Source: an uncultured Pelagibacteraceae bacterium (GTDB lineage: Bacteria > Pseudomonadota > Alphaproteobacteria > Pelagibacterales > Pelagibacteraceae). From it: a stretch of 64,000 bases of DNA. A program made the position numbers and the translations under genes. The stretch spans positions 1-64,000 of the forward strand of contig CACFAT010000004.1 in assembly GCA_902564385.1 (NCBI GenBank). The letters run 5' to 3'. The notes beneath the pieces were generated by a model. It saw only the letters and a list, made by a program, of their open reading frames with translations, was not told where the DNA came from and ran no database searches. Positions 18,954-27,920 of the stretch are shown here, piece by piece. Each line of letters opens with the position of its first letter. The stretch's first letter is position 1.

Positions 18954-20075
18954 TTATTTTGAAAATGGTAAAGAGGACACAATTCCTTTTCTTAATTTAT
19001 TATCTGGAGTGTGAACTAAAACTTCTGATCCTATTTTACAAAATTCATTTAAAATCATAGATAAACCAATATTTTTTTTGAATTTTGGAGAATAAATCCC
19101 TGAAGTAATTTTACCAATTAATTTCTTATCTTTTGAATAAAGTGGAAAAGGAATTGAACATGGAGGACAATCTACACCATCAAATAATACCCCTTTTAAT
19201 TTTTGTTTTACACCTTGTTTCTTAATATTATCTAAAGCATTTTTTCCAATGAAATCATGATCGCTTTTGTCACTACAATATTTTTCTAAGTTACATTCAA
19301 TTGGATTATTTTCTTTTGTAAAATCATTTCCATATGACATTAATCCTGCTTCTATTCTGTCAATTAAATTTGGGCATCCTGGAGCAATGTTAAATTCTTT
19401 CCCCGCTTTCCATATTATATCCCATATTTTTTCTCCCATTTCATTTTTGTCAAAATAATCTTCAAAGCATTTAAAATAAATCTCAAATCCATCTTGTTTG
19501 CTATACCCTGATCTCGCAATAACTTGTTTAGTTCCTAAAAAATCAAATATTCTAAAATTAAAAAATTTTAATTTTCTAATATCTTCTCCGAATATTGATG
19601 CCATCAAATGTTCAGACTTTGGACCTTGTACTGCAAGAGGATATACATCTGGTTCTGTTATGCTCACATTTAGATTTGAACCAACTGCAATACCTTTTGC
19701 CCAAAGCAATACATCAGAGTCTGCTATTGAAATCCAAAACATATCATCATCTAACTTTAACAACACTGGATCATTTATCATTCCAGCATTTTCATCTATC
19801 ATAGGAATATAAAAACATTTTCCAGTCTCCATATTTTTTAATGATCTTGGCGTCATTTTTTGTACTAATAAACTAGCGTCTGGACCTGATATCTGAACTT
19901 GTCTTTGACAAGAAACATCCCATAGCTGAACATGCTCATTTAAATGCCAATAATCATCCTCAACAGATTTCTGAAATCTTTTTGGTAAGAGCATATGATT
20001 TACAACAGTAAAATCAGTTACACCACATTCTTCAACTCTCTTGGTGTAAGGAGTTCTTCTTATTCTCCTAGACAT
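18954..20075 (-). CDS. GcvT-family THF-dependent demethylase, DmdA-like
   Basis: SRRIRRTPYTKRVEECGV...NHMLLPK...SVEDDYWHLNEHVQLWDVSCQRQVQISGPDA...GKCFYIPMIDENAGMINDPVLLKL.DDMFWISIADSDVLL: strong resemblance to the DMSP demethylase DmdA pattern; start set at MSRRI. Confidence 0.72.
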   Translation of the reverse strand: MSRRIRRTPYTKRVEECGVTDFTVVNHMLLPKRFQKSVEDDYWHLNEHVQLWDVSCQRQVQISGPDASLLVQKMTPRSLKNMETGKCFYIPMIDENAGMINDPVLLKLDDDMFWISIADSDVLLWAKGIAVGSNLNVSITEPDVYPLAVQGPKSEHLMASIFGEDIRKLKFFNFRIFDFLGTKQVIARSGYSKQDGFEIYFKCFEDYFDKNEMGEKIWDIIWKAGKEFNIAPGCPNLIDRIEAGLMSYGNDFTKENNPIECNLEKYCSDKSDHDFIGKNALDNIKKQGVKQKLKGVLFDGVDCPPCSIPFPLYSKDKKLIGKITSGIYSPKFKKNIGLSMILNEFCKIGSEVLVHTPDNKLRKGIVSSLPFSK

Positions 20076-20120
20076 ATTTAGTTTTGTACTAATTTTGCTT
20101 TGTATCAACGAACCCATATA

Positions 20121-20456
20121 TTATTTTGACCACCAAACTGTATAGCTGTTAGGAGAAATTATTATTGGCAAGTGATAATTTTTTTTATTATCACTCATTT
20201 TAAATTTTATGACTATTTCACCCACAATTTTTTTCTTTTTAAAGTATTTTTTAATATCACAAATCATTTCATAATCGCATTTACAATCTTTTTTGCTAAG
20301 ATTGAAATGCTGATTAATCCTACCATTTCCATCAGTCTTTGTATTCAAAAAAAGCTTTTTTAATTTTGAGGATTGTATTTGATAAATCTTTACTTTGACG
20401 TTACTTACATGAGTTCCATCAGAACCATTCAATAAATGTGAGCTAAATTTTGCCAT
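20121..20456 (-). CDS. Transthyretin-like / 5-hydroxyisourate hydrolase-like protein, divergent C-terminus
   Basis: SSHLLNGSDGTHVSNVKVKIYQ, TKTDGNGRINQ, NYHLPIIISPNSYTVWWSK; lacks canonical C-terminal YRGS. Confidence 0.62.
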   Translation of the reverse strand: MAKFSSHLLNGSDGTHVSNVKVKIYQIQSSKLKKLFLNTKTDGNGRINQHFNLSKKDCKCDYEMICDIKKYFKKKKIVGEIVIKFKMSDNKKNYHLPIIISPNSYTVWWSK

Positions 20457-20457
20457 T

Positions 20458-22197
20458 TTACTCTATTGAAGATTTCTCTCTCTTGCTGGCCACAGCAGCA
20501 ACAATTGGACTTAATACTGGTTTAGCTTTTACATTTACACAAGCAGTTTTACCGCTCGCAATAGCTCTTTTTAATGCTGGACCCAATTCCTCTCTTTTCG
20601 TTACTAATTCTCCATGACCCCCAAAACCTTCAAATATACTGTGGAAAGGTATATCTCTAAAATCTGTTGCAACTCTTTTTCCGCTTTCAAATAGTCTTTC
20701 TTGTTGTTGACCAATTGATGCTAAGCCACCATTATTGTCAATAACAACTACGATTGGTTTCTTTTCAAAAAATGCAGTTTCTATAGACATGCCTCCAGAT
20801 AAAAAGGCACCATCTCCGCTAATTAAAATTACATTCGATTTAGGGTTATTATTTTTTGCAGACAATGCAAATGATACACCAACACCCAGCATACTAAATG
20901 TGCCAGGATGTAAAATTCCACCCAATTTTTTTCCTTGAGCTCCGGCTAAATTTATTGCGATCTCCGACCAGAAATGAGTATTTCCTCCATCAATTATAAG
21001 CCAATCTTTCTCATCCATTACGTCTTGAACGTCTAACGCTAATTGCAGTGGATGAATTTTTCCACCATTTTTTTTTGCTTTTTCTGCTTCAATTTTTAAT
21101 TCATTTAAAGATTTATCTACCCAATCTTTTTTTTTATTTTTATTATCTTGAAACCAACTATTTCCTAAATTCCATTTATTATTTTTCTTTAAATTACATA
21201 GAGTATCCAAAAATACTCCTGGATCACATAAAAGGTTATGATCAGCTGCTCTATTAAACTCAATTTCTTCATGGGAACCGTTAATACAAACTAAAGTTGT
21301 TGTTTTTGGAATGAAAGGAGGGTTACCAAAATTCATTTGGTTATCTAATCTTGCACCAATCATCAAAACTAAGTCTGAATTATGTAATGCAAATTCCGAT
21401 GGTGGATATTGATGAATATCTGCTAAACCCATATATGCATTTGCCTCTTCTCCTAAAAGTTTTTGATGGTAAGGCACATTAAAAACTGGAATATTTAAAC
21501 TTTCACCAGCAGTCTCTAAATTTTTTTCTGAGTTTGACCACCAAACACCATGCCCTCCAATTATGACAGGTTTTTTTGCATTACATGCTAACCCAAGTAT
21601 TCTTGATAGAGCATTTGGATCTGGCCATGCTTTAGCAACTGGCTTTGCTTTATGTGAAAATGGTCTTTCTTCAAGTCCAGCATTTTCTTCAAATGAAGAA
21701 AACATTATATCCACTGGTAAACTTAGATGAACAGCTCCAGGGTATCCATTTGTTGCAATTCTGTATGCTTTATCAACAAATTCTCTAATTCTTGTTCCAT
21801 CTGTAATGCTTGCACTATATTTTGTAAGAGGAGCAGCAATTGAAACATCATCAATTTCTTTAAAGCCACCTGACCCTTGTCTTTTTAAACTACTTGATCC
21901 AGTTATATAAATTATTGGTGTTCTTTCTCCCCATGCTTCCATCATGGATGGCACTGCATTTGCAAAACCCTCTGGCCCGACTAAGCATACAGATGGTTTT
22001 CTTGTAATTCTCGTATGTCCATCTGCTAAGTGTCCAGCTATTTGTTCATGGGGACAATTAACTACATCAATTTGACACTCCATGAAACCTTCAATTGCAG
22101 GATTACAAAATCCACCTGATAGAGTAAAAACTTTATTAATACCTTTATCTTTTAATGCTCTTGCGATTAATGCTCCACCTCTTATTTTTTTTTCCAT
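20458..22197 (-). CDS. Thiamine-pyrophosphate-dependent enzyme (acetolactate synthase/2-oxoacid decarboxylase-like)
   Basis: CPHEQIAGHLADGHTRIT (cofactor Glu), GDGAFLSGGMSIETAFFEKKPIVVVIDNNG (GDG...NN TPP motif). Confidence 0.85.
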   Translation of the reverse strand: MEKKIRGGALIARALKDKGINKVFTLSGGFCNPAIEGFMECQIDVVNCPHEQIAGHLADGHTRITRKPSVCLVGPEGFANAVPSMMEAWGERTPIIYITGSSSLKRQGSGGFKEIDDVSIAAPLTKYSASITDGTRIREFVDKAYRIATNGYPGAVHLSLPVDIMFSSFEENAGLEERPFSHKAKPVAKAWPDPNALSRILGLACNAKKPVIIGGHGVWWSNSEKNLETAGESLNIPVFNVPYHQKLLGEEANAYMGLADIHQYPPSEFALHNSDLVLMIGARLDNQMNFGNPPFIPKTTTLVCINGSHEEIEFNRAADHNLLCDPGVFLDTLCNLKKNNKWNLGNSWFQDNKNKKKDWVDKSLNELKIEAEKAKKNGGKIHPLQLALDVQDVMDEKDWLIIDGGNTHFWSEIAINLAGAQGKKLGGILHPGTFSMLGVGVSFALSAKNNNPKSNVILISGDGAFLSGGMSIETAFFEKKPIVVVIDNNGGLASIGQQQERLFESGKRVATDFRDIPFHSIFEGFGGHGELVTKREELGPALKRAIASGKTACVNVKAKPVLSPIVAAVASKREKSSIE

Positions 22198-22198
22198 A

Positions 22199-23359
22199 TT
22201 AGTAAGTTGTATTCATAAAAAGTTTCTGTTCAATTATATCAGAAGAAACTTCATTAATATCATTTAATCCAACCAAACCTAGTGTTGTGCTAGTTTCTTC
22301 TTTAATTATATCCACAATTCTTCTTAGCCCGCTAGCTCCATCAGCTCCCATAGCATACATTACAGGTCTCCCAATCATTGAAAAATCTGCTCCTAAAGCT
22401 AATGATCTTACAATATCGCTTCCACTTCTTATTCCACTATCAAATATAATTGGAAAATTATTTCCTACTGCCTCTCTAATAAAAGGTAGAATATTTATTG
22501 CTGCTGAGGCACTATCTAATTGTCTACCTCCATGATTTGAAACTTGAATAGCATCAGCGCCCATTTCTTTAATTTTAACTGCATCATCTGATGACATCAC
22601 ACCTTTTACAATTAATTTCCCTTTCCATTTATTTCTTACTCTTTTTAAAGTTTCCCAATCTGTTTTTCCTCTACTTTCTTTTCTTTTAAAAATACCCTTT
22701 CCACTTTTTGAAGTTTCGTAATTCATTGGCTTTGGTATTCCATTAAGTAATGTAGATATTGACCAAACAGGATGAGTTGCAAAATCAAAAAATTGTTTAG
22801 GTCCAATTTTAAATGGATATGAAAATCCATTTTTATCATCTCTAGTTCTCCTAGATAAAACTGGAACATCAACAGTAAGTATAGCAACTTCATAACCAGT
22901 TTTTTCTGCTCTATCGAGCAATTCCATGACAAAGGCTTCATCCTGAAAAATATAAAGCTGAAGCCACGAATGACCCTCTGAAAGTTCATACATTTTTTCT
23001 AAGGTAGTTGTGGAAGCCATCGATACACAAGTTGGTATATTATTTCTTGCACTCTCTTTTGCCAGCATTGAGTCTGCGCCCGGCCATGAAAGATTTGTCA
23101 TACCCATTGGGGCAAAACCAAATGGATAGTCATAGTTAAATCCAAGAATATTTTTTTTTAATTTTCTTTCCTCTACATTTCTTAGAACTCTTGGTTCAAG
23201 ACGTATTTGGTCTAAAGCAAAACTATTAATTTCTGATAATTTTTCATCTCCTGATGCACCGTCAATAAAATCGTAAACTATCTTCGGTAATCTTTTCTTT
23301 GATAGTTTTTTTGCATCTTCAATGCTAAAAATTTTTTTACTGGCTTTAATGTTGTCCAT
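22199..23359 (-). CDS. FMN-dependent alpha-hydroxy-acid dehydrogenase/oxidase
   Basis: FAPMGMTNLSWPGAD, LTVDVPVLSRRTRDDKNGF, VSNHGGRQLDSASAAI, FDSGIRSGSDIVRSLALGA. Confidence 0.88.
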   Translation of the reverse strand: MDNIKASKKIFSIEDAKKLSKKRLPKIVYDFIDGASGDEKLSEINSFALDQIRLEPRVLRNVEERKLKKNILGFNYDYPFGFAPMGMTNLSWPGADSMLAKESARNNIPTCVSMASTTTLEKMYELSEGHSWLQLYIFQDEAFVMELLDRAEKTGYEVAILTVDVPVLSRRTRDDKNGFSYPFKIGPKQFFDFATHPVWSISTLLNGIPKPMNYETSKSGKGIFKRKESRGKTDWETLKRVRNKWKGKLIVKGVMSSDDAVKIKEMGADAIQVSNHGGRQLDSASAAINILPFIREAVGNNFPIIFDSGIRSGSDIVRSLALGADFSMIGRPVMYAMGADGASGLRRIVDIIKEETSTTLGLVGLNDINEVSSDIIEQKLFMNTTY

Positions 23360-24047
23360 TTAAATTTTTTATATATGTTTTTAAACTTACCTTATCATGT
23401 CTAGTCACATAATAAGCATCATGATTAATTCTTGAAGAATAAACCTCTGAAGGAACTCCGTCAATAAAAAGCACAGCTACACCATCATCAATAGCTATTC
23501 CGTCTGGCAAATTTCCATCTTTAATTTCTGAAATAAATTGTCGAAGTCGATTATCATCTGAAGAATGCGGTGTGCAACTTCCATCTAAAAAATTTACTCC
23601 TTTTAATGGACTTAGCTCTTTATTGACTGAGTCTGACAATATCCAATCAAACCAACAGACGGCTCCTGCACTTATTCCACTCAGAATTATTCCTTTTTCA
23701 TATGCATATTTAAATACTTTGATAAGATTATGTCTTTTCCAAATATTAATCATGTCAGAGGTATTACCACCTCCTACATAAATTATATCTTTGTTCAACA
23801 GCCATTCATTAAAACCTTCAACACTAGAACAGAGATTAAAATGAGATAATTTAAATTTTTGTGATTTAAATCTATTATAAAAAAGATCGATCTTTTCTTG
23901 ATTATCATTGCTAGCCGTAGGTAAAAAACCGATATTGATTTTTGATTTATTAACTTGATTTATAACAAATTCATCCAAGTCTTCATCAGATGAGTGTGTA
24001 AATCCTCCACCACCAATTGCTATTATTATTTTTTTATTCCTGACCAC
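23346..24047 (-). CDS. Peptidase S51 (dipeptidase E/cyanophycinase-like)
   Basis: IYVGGGNTSDMINIW, GISAGAVCWFDWI nucleophile Ser motif, LDGSCTPHSSDDNR. Confidence 0.75.
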   Translation of the reverse strand: MVRNKKIIIAIGGGGFTHSSDEDLDEFVINQVNKSKINIGFLPTASNDNQEKIDLFYNRFKSQKFKLSHFNLCSSVEGFNEWLLNKDIIYVGGGNTSDMINIWKRHNLIKVFKYAYEKGIILSGISAGAVCWFDWILSDSVNKELSPLKGVNFLDGSCTPHSSDDNRLRQFISEIKDGNLPDGIAIDDGVAVLFIDGVPSEVYSSRINHDAYYVTRHDKVSLKTYIKNLNGQH

Positions 24048-25249
24048 GGAGAAGGACCTGTTGGAATGTCGATTTTTAAACCTCTTACAATTTCATTTTT
24101 AAAGTCATACATTGGTAAGGTGCATATCTCACCTTTATGAATTTTATTATCATTACAATTAACATCCACTATTAATCCTGGTTTATGTTTTGTAGAATTC
24201 ATTAAAACTATTCCAACACCACATTTTTGAAAAGGTGACCAAGTGCTAGATGTAATTTTTCCAATTATTTCATTATTAAATTTTATGTAAGTTCCTTTTA
24301 AACCTGTTCCATTCTCTACTCGTATTCCCCAACATCTTTTTTCTTTATCAGCAGTCATCAATGCTGATTTTCCAATAAAATAATTTTTTTTTAAATCGAC
24401 ATATTTACCTAAACCAACATCATATGGATTTGTTTCATGATTAAAGTCTTGCCCAGCTGATAATAATCCAGACTCTATTCTTTTACATCTGAAACCAGGA
24501 GTACCTGTGAGTATCATTCCCATTTTTTTTCCTTCTTCAAGAATATAATCCCCAACTTTTTCAGTATTATTATTTTTTCTAAAATAAATTTCCCAACCAA
24601 GTTCATTACTAAATCCTGATCTACTTATGATTACTTTTTCATTAAGTATATTAATTTCTTTCCAATCAAAATATTTCCAATTATCAGGAAAAGTTTCTTT
24701 ACTTAAAACTTTTAAAAGATCCATGGATTTTGGTCCCTGAATTTGACTTACCCAAACGTCTGGGTCAGAAATTTTTACATTAAGATTATCAGTGTGAGCT
24801 TTATACCATGAAAAAAGATCACCATCAGCTTGAACAAACCAAAATTTATTTTCCTCAAGTTTTAGCAAAACTCCATCTGTCAGCATGCCTCCATCATTGT
24901 AACAAGCAAATTGGTATGAGCATCTTCCTACTTTTACTTTTGAGATATCTCTTGTGAATATTTTTTGTAAAAGTTTTTCTGAATCTGGACCAGAAATTTC
25001 ATATGGATGTTCACCAGTATGACGAAAAATTACCTCTTGTCTTACTTTCCAATACATTTCATCAGCAGTAGCGTGTGAAAGTACTTCTGGATTTAATCTT
25101 CCAGCATAAAAAGAATACTCGGGATCGTAAGGAAGTTCTTGATATGCCAAAGGATGTATTCCTACAGTTCTAGCAAGTTCAACAACTTTATTATCATTGG
25201 ATTTTAAAGGTTTTACTGAAAATCTGACTTTGTTTAATTCGTTTTGCAT
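24026..25249 (-). CDS. GcvT-family aminomethyltransferase/demethylase-like protein
   Basis: ISGPDSEKLLQKIFTRDISKVKVGRCSYQ, DGGMLTDGVLLKLEENKFWFVQADGD, SRSGFSNELGWEIYF, IESGLLSAGQDF. Confidence 0.8.
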   Translation of the reverse strand: MQNELNKVRFSVKPLKSNDNKVVELARTVGIHPLAYQELPYDPEYSFYAGRLNPEVLSHATADEMYWKVRQEVIFRHTGEHPYEISGPDSEKLLQKIFTRDISKVKVGRCSYQFACYNDGGMLTDGVLLKLEENKFWFVQADGDLFSWYKAHTDNLNVKISDPDVWVSQIQGPKSMDLLKVLSKETFPDNWKYFDWKEINILNEKVIISRSGFSNELGWEIYFRKNNNTEKVGDYILEEGKKMGMILTGTPGFRCKRIESGLLSAGQDFNHETNPYDVGLGKYVDLKKNYFIGKSALMTADKEKRCWGIRVENGTGLKGTYIKFNNEIIGKITSSTWSPFQKCGVGIVLMNSTKHKPGLIVDVNCNDNKIHKGEICTLPMYDFKNEIVRGLKIDIPTGPSPWSGIKK

Positions 25250-25389
25250 TTATAATTTAGAAAAAGTGTATATTAATTAAAATATCTATTCAATTAGTAG
25301 ATGAATCACTACATTTTGCATGTTGTTATCTAGTTCTGGAATTGTTATCTTTTTAATTATTTAAACAACTAAAGAAAAAGAGGGAACTT

Positions 25390-26877
25390 ATGAAATACAT
25401 ACTTAAAGTTTTTTCAGCGACTTTTATGTCTCTGATATTATCTTTTTCTATTGCCAATGCATCAAGTGGAGTATTTAAAGTATCACATGATCTTGGATTT
25501 GGAAAAGATACTAACTTAGATGCCATAACAAAAGGGCGTTTGTTTCAAGTTGTCATCAAAACACAAAATAGATTAGTAAGACCTGATATGAATGGTGTTC
25601 CATCACCTTCATTATCAACAGATTGGAGTGCTAATTCTGATGCAACTGAATGGACATTTAATTTAAGAAAAGGAATATATTTCCATGATGGATCAGCATT
25701 TGATGCTCCAGATGTAAAATATTCTCTAATGAGAGCTAAAGATCCTGATATCGGATCTCCGGTAAGAAAAAGTTTAAATGTAGTTGAAGATATTGAGGTA
25801 GTTGATCAGCATACTGTTAAGATGAAGTTATCAACTTCATTTGCTGACTTTCCGTTATTATTAACAGACTACAGATTAAGAATGATACCTGAAGGATCAG
25901 GAGATACTATTGGACAAACTGGAGTTGGTACTGGACCATTCATGGTTGATAAATTTGATCCAGAAGGAACTACAATTCTAAAAGCTAACCCAGATTATTG
26001 GGAAGGTGCACCAGGAGTTGCGGAAGTTCATGTCATTGCGATACCAGATGCTCAAGCAAGAATTCAAGCTCTTTTAACGGGTCAAATTGATATGAATAGA
26101 TATGTTCCTTTCAATCAAAAAAAGATTTTTGACAGTAATTCTAAATTTACAACAACTGTAATTCCAACTGGAAACTGGAGAGGTGTGGTTATGAGAACTG
26201 ATACTGCTCCATTTGATAATCCTAAAGTGAGAAAAGCCTTTAGGTTAGCAGTTGATAGACAAGAACTTGTAGATCTAGTTATGGGCGGAGCAGCAACTGT
26301 ATCTTGTGATACACCTGTAATGCCTTCTGATCAATATCGTTTACAAATGGATTGTCCTCAAAATATTAGTAAAGCAAAAAATTTACTAAGAGAAGCGGGA
26401 TTTCCAAATGGAATTGAATTGACTGTTTATCCAGCAACTTTAGAACCAACTTGGCCTACGATTGCAGAAGTCGTTCAGCAGCAAGTTGCAAAAGCTGGAA
26501 TTAAAGTTAACATAGAAATGGTACCATCTAAAGGTTATTGGAATGAAGTATGGATGAAAAAACCAGTTTCAATGACACGTTGGAACCAAAGACCAGCCGA
26601 CACAATCTTGCATGAAGCTTATCATAGTGGAGCTAAATGGAATGAGTCTTACTTCAAAAATGCTGACTTTGATAAAAATCTAGCCGATGCTAGAAGTGAG
26701 TTGGATTTCAATAAAAGAAAGAAAGCATATCAAAATGCTCAAATGACTTTATGGGAACAAAGTGGAACAATGATCCCATACCACGTATCTAGACTTGTAG
26801 TTACTTCATCAAAAGTTAAAAACCTTGATGCTGTAGATCATTTTTCTATACAGTGGCATAAAGTTAAAGTTGACTAA
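25390..26877 (+). CDS. Peptide/opine-type (SBP family 5) ABC transporter substrate-binding protein
   Basis: Signal peptide; WTFNLRKGIYFHDGSAFDAPDVKYSLMRAKD; KVRKAFRLAVDRQELVDLV. Confidence 0.88.
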   Translation: MKYILKVFSATFMSLILSFSIANASSGVFKVSHDLGFGKDTNLDAITKGRLFQVVIKTQNRLVRPDMNGVPSPSLSTDWSANSDATEWTFNLRKGIYFHDGSAFDAPDVKYSLMRAKDPDIGSPVRKSLNVVEDIEVVDQHTVKMKLSTSFADFPLLLTDYRLRMIPEGSGDTIGQTGVGTGPFMVDKFDPEGTTILKANPDYWEGAPGVAEVHVIAIPDAQARIQALLTGQIDMNRYVPFNQKKIFDSNSKFTTTVIPTGNWRGVVMRTDTAPFDNPKVRKAFRLAVDRQELVDLVMGGAATVSCDTPVMPSDQYRLQMDCPQNISKAKNLLREAGFPNGIELTVYPATLEPTWPTIAEVVQQQVAKAGIKVNIEMVPSKGYWNEVWMKKPVSMTRWNQRPADTILHEAYHSGAKWNESYFKNADFDKNLADARSELDFNKRKKAYQNAQMTLWEQSGTMIPYHVSRLVVTSSKVKNLDAVDHFSIQWHKVKVD

Positions 26878-26889
26878 AAGTATTTAGAT

Positions 26890-26922
26890 AAAGGCCGCAT
26901 ATAAGCGGCCTTTATTTTATTT
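26890..26922 (+). terminator. Intrinsic terminator after family-5 substrate-binding protein
   Basis: AAAGGCCGC-ATATAA-GCGGCCTTT followed by ATTTTATTT. Confidence 0.85.
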
Positions 26923-26962
26923 CTATTTAAATTATTTTTGTTACAAAGTTCTAGTTAATCTT

Positions 26963-27919
26963 ATGCTTTTATTAATTTTAAAAAGAATTGGACTAGGGCT
27001 TATCACTTTATTTATAGTTTCATTGATTACATTTGTAGGTGTTGAAGTTTTACCTGGGGATGCATGCACAACATATTTAGAAAGAGAAGCTTATGGAGCA
27101 GCTCTTGATGCTTGCATAAAAAGACTTGGTCTAGATATTCCTGCTTATGAAAGATATTTGGACTGGGCATCAAATGTTGTACGAGGTGATTTTGGTTACT
27201 CTTTAAGTGGAGAAATGCCAATTAATGAAGTACTAGGTCCAAGAGTTAAAAACTCATTAGTTTTAGCCTCTGTTTCAATACTTATAGGAATTCCTTTAGC
27301 AATAGTATTAGGAATAATAACTGCTCTTTGGAGAGATAAGCTTCCAGATATTATGATCTCAACTATCACAATTTTTTCAATGACTATTCCTGAATTTATT
27401 AGTGCTACTTTACTTATTTTAATTGTTGCAATTTGGCTTGGTTGGCTACCAGGCATCGTGATTATACCATCGGATGCAACTTTTTATGAATTACTCTCGA
27501 ATATAATTTTACCTGTTGTTGCAATTTCAATGATTATGACCGCACACATGGCAAGAATGGTACGTTCAAGTGTAATTCAAGTAATGGCTAGTGATTATGT
27601 GCAAATGGCAATTTTAAAAGGTGTTCCATATTGGAAAATGGTATTTAGACATGTATTACCAAATGCATTATTACCAGCAATAAATGTAGTGGCGTTAACA
27701 ATTGCTTGGTTGTTAGGTGGCGTTGTTGTTACAGAAGTTGTTTTTAATTATCCAGGTTTAGGCAGACTGGTAATTGAGTCTATATCAAATAGAGATTTAC
27801 CTGTTGTTCAAGCATTAGCAATAATATTGGCATCAATCTATGTGGGAATAAATTTAATAGCAGATTTAATGACACTCATGCTTAATCCAAGATTAAAAAG
27901 TTTACAGATAAGAAAATAA
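26963..27919 (+). CDS. dppB: Dipeptide-type ABC transporter permease (DppB-like)
   Basis: RIGLGLITLFIVSLITFVGVEVLPGD...; HVLPNALLPAINVVAL EAA motif. Confidence 0.88.
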   Translation: MLLLILKRIGLGLITLFIVSLITFVGVEVLPGDACTTYLEREAYGAALDACIKRLGLDIPAYERYLDWASNVVRGDFGYSLSGEMPINEVLGPRVKNSLVLASVSILIGIPLAIVLGIITALWRDKLPDIMISTITIFSMTIPEFISATLLILIVAIWLGWLPGIVIIPSDATFYELLSNIILPVVAISMIMTAHMARMVRSSVIQVMASDYVQMAILKGVPYWKMVFRHVLPNALLPAINVVALTIAWLLGGVVVTEVVFNYPGLGRLVIESISNRDLPVVQALAIILASIYVGINLIADLMTLMLNPRLKSLQIRK

Positions 27920-27920
27920 A

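Noticed and set aside
20458-22197. Glyoxylate carboligase in a ureide pathway with the HIUase-like gene
   Set aside because: The activating Glu is present (CPHEQ), unlike glyoxylate carboligase, and no other allantoin genes are seen
25250-25389. Possible tRNA or riboswitch in larger intergenic gaps (also 14389-14503, 34492-34675, 51454-51569, 60827-60967)
   Set aside because: No cloverleaf, T-loop GTTCRA pattern, or recognisable riboswitch core found by eye
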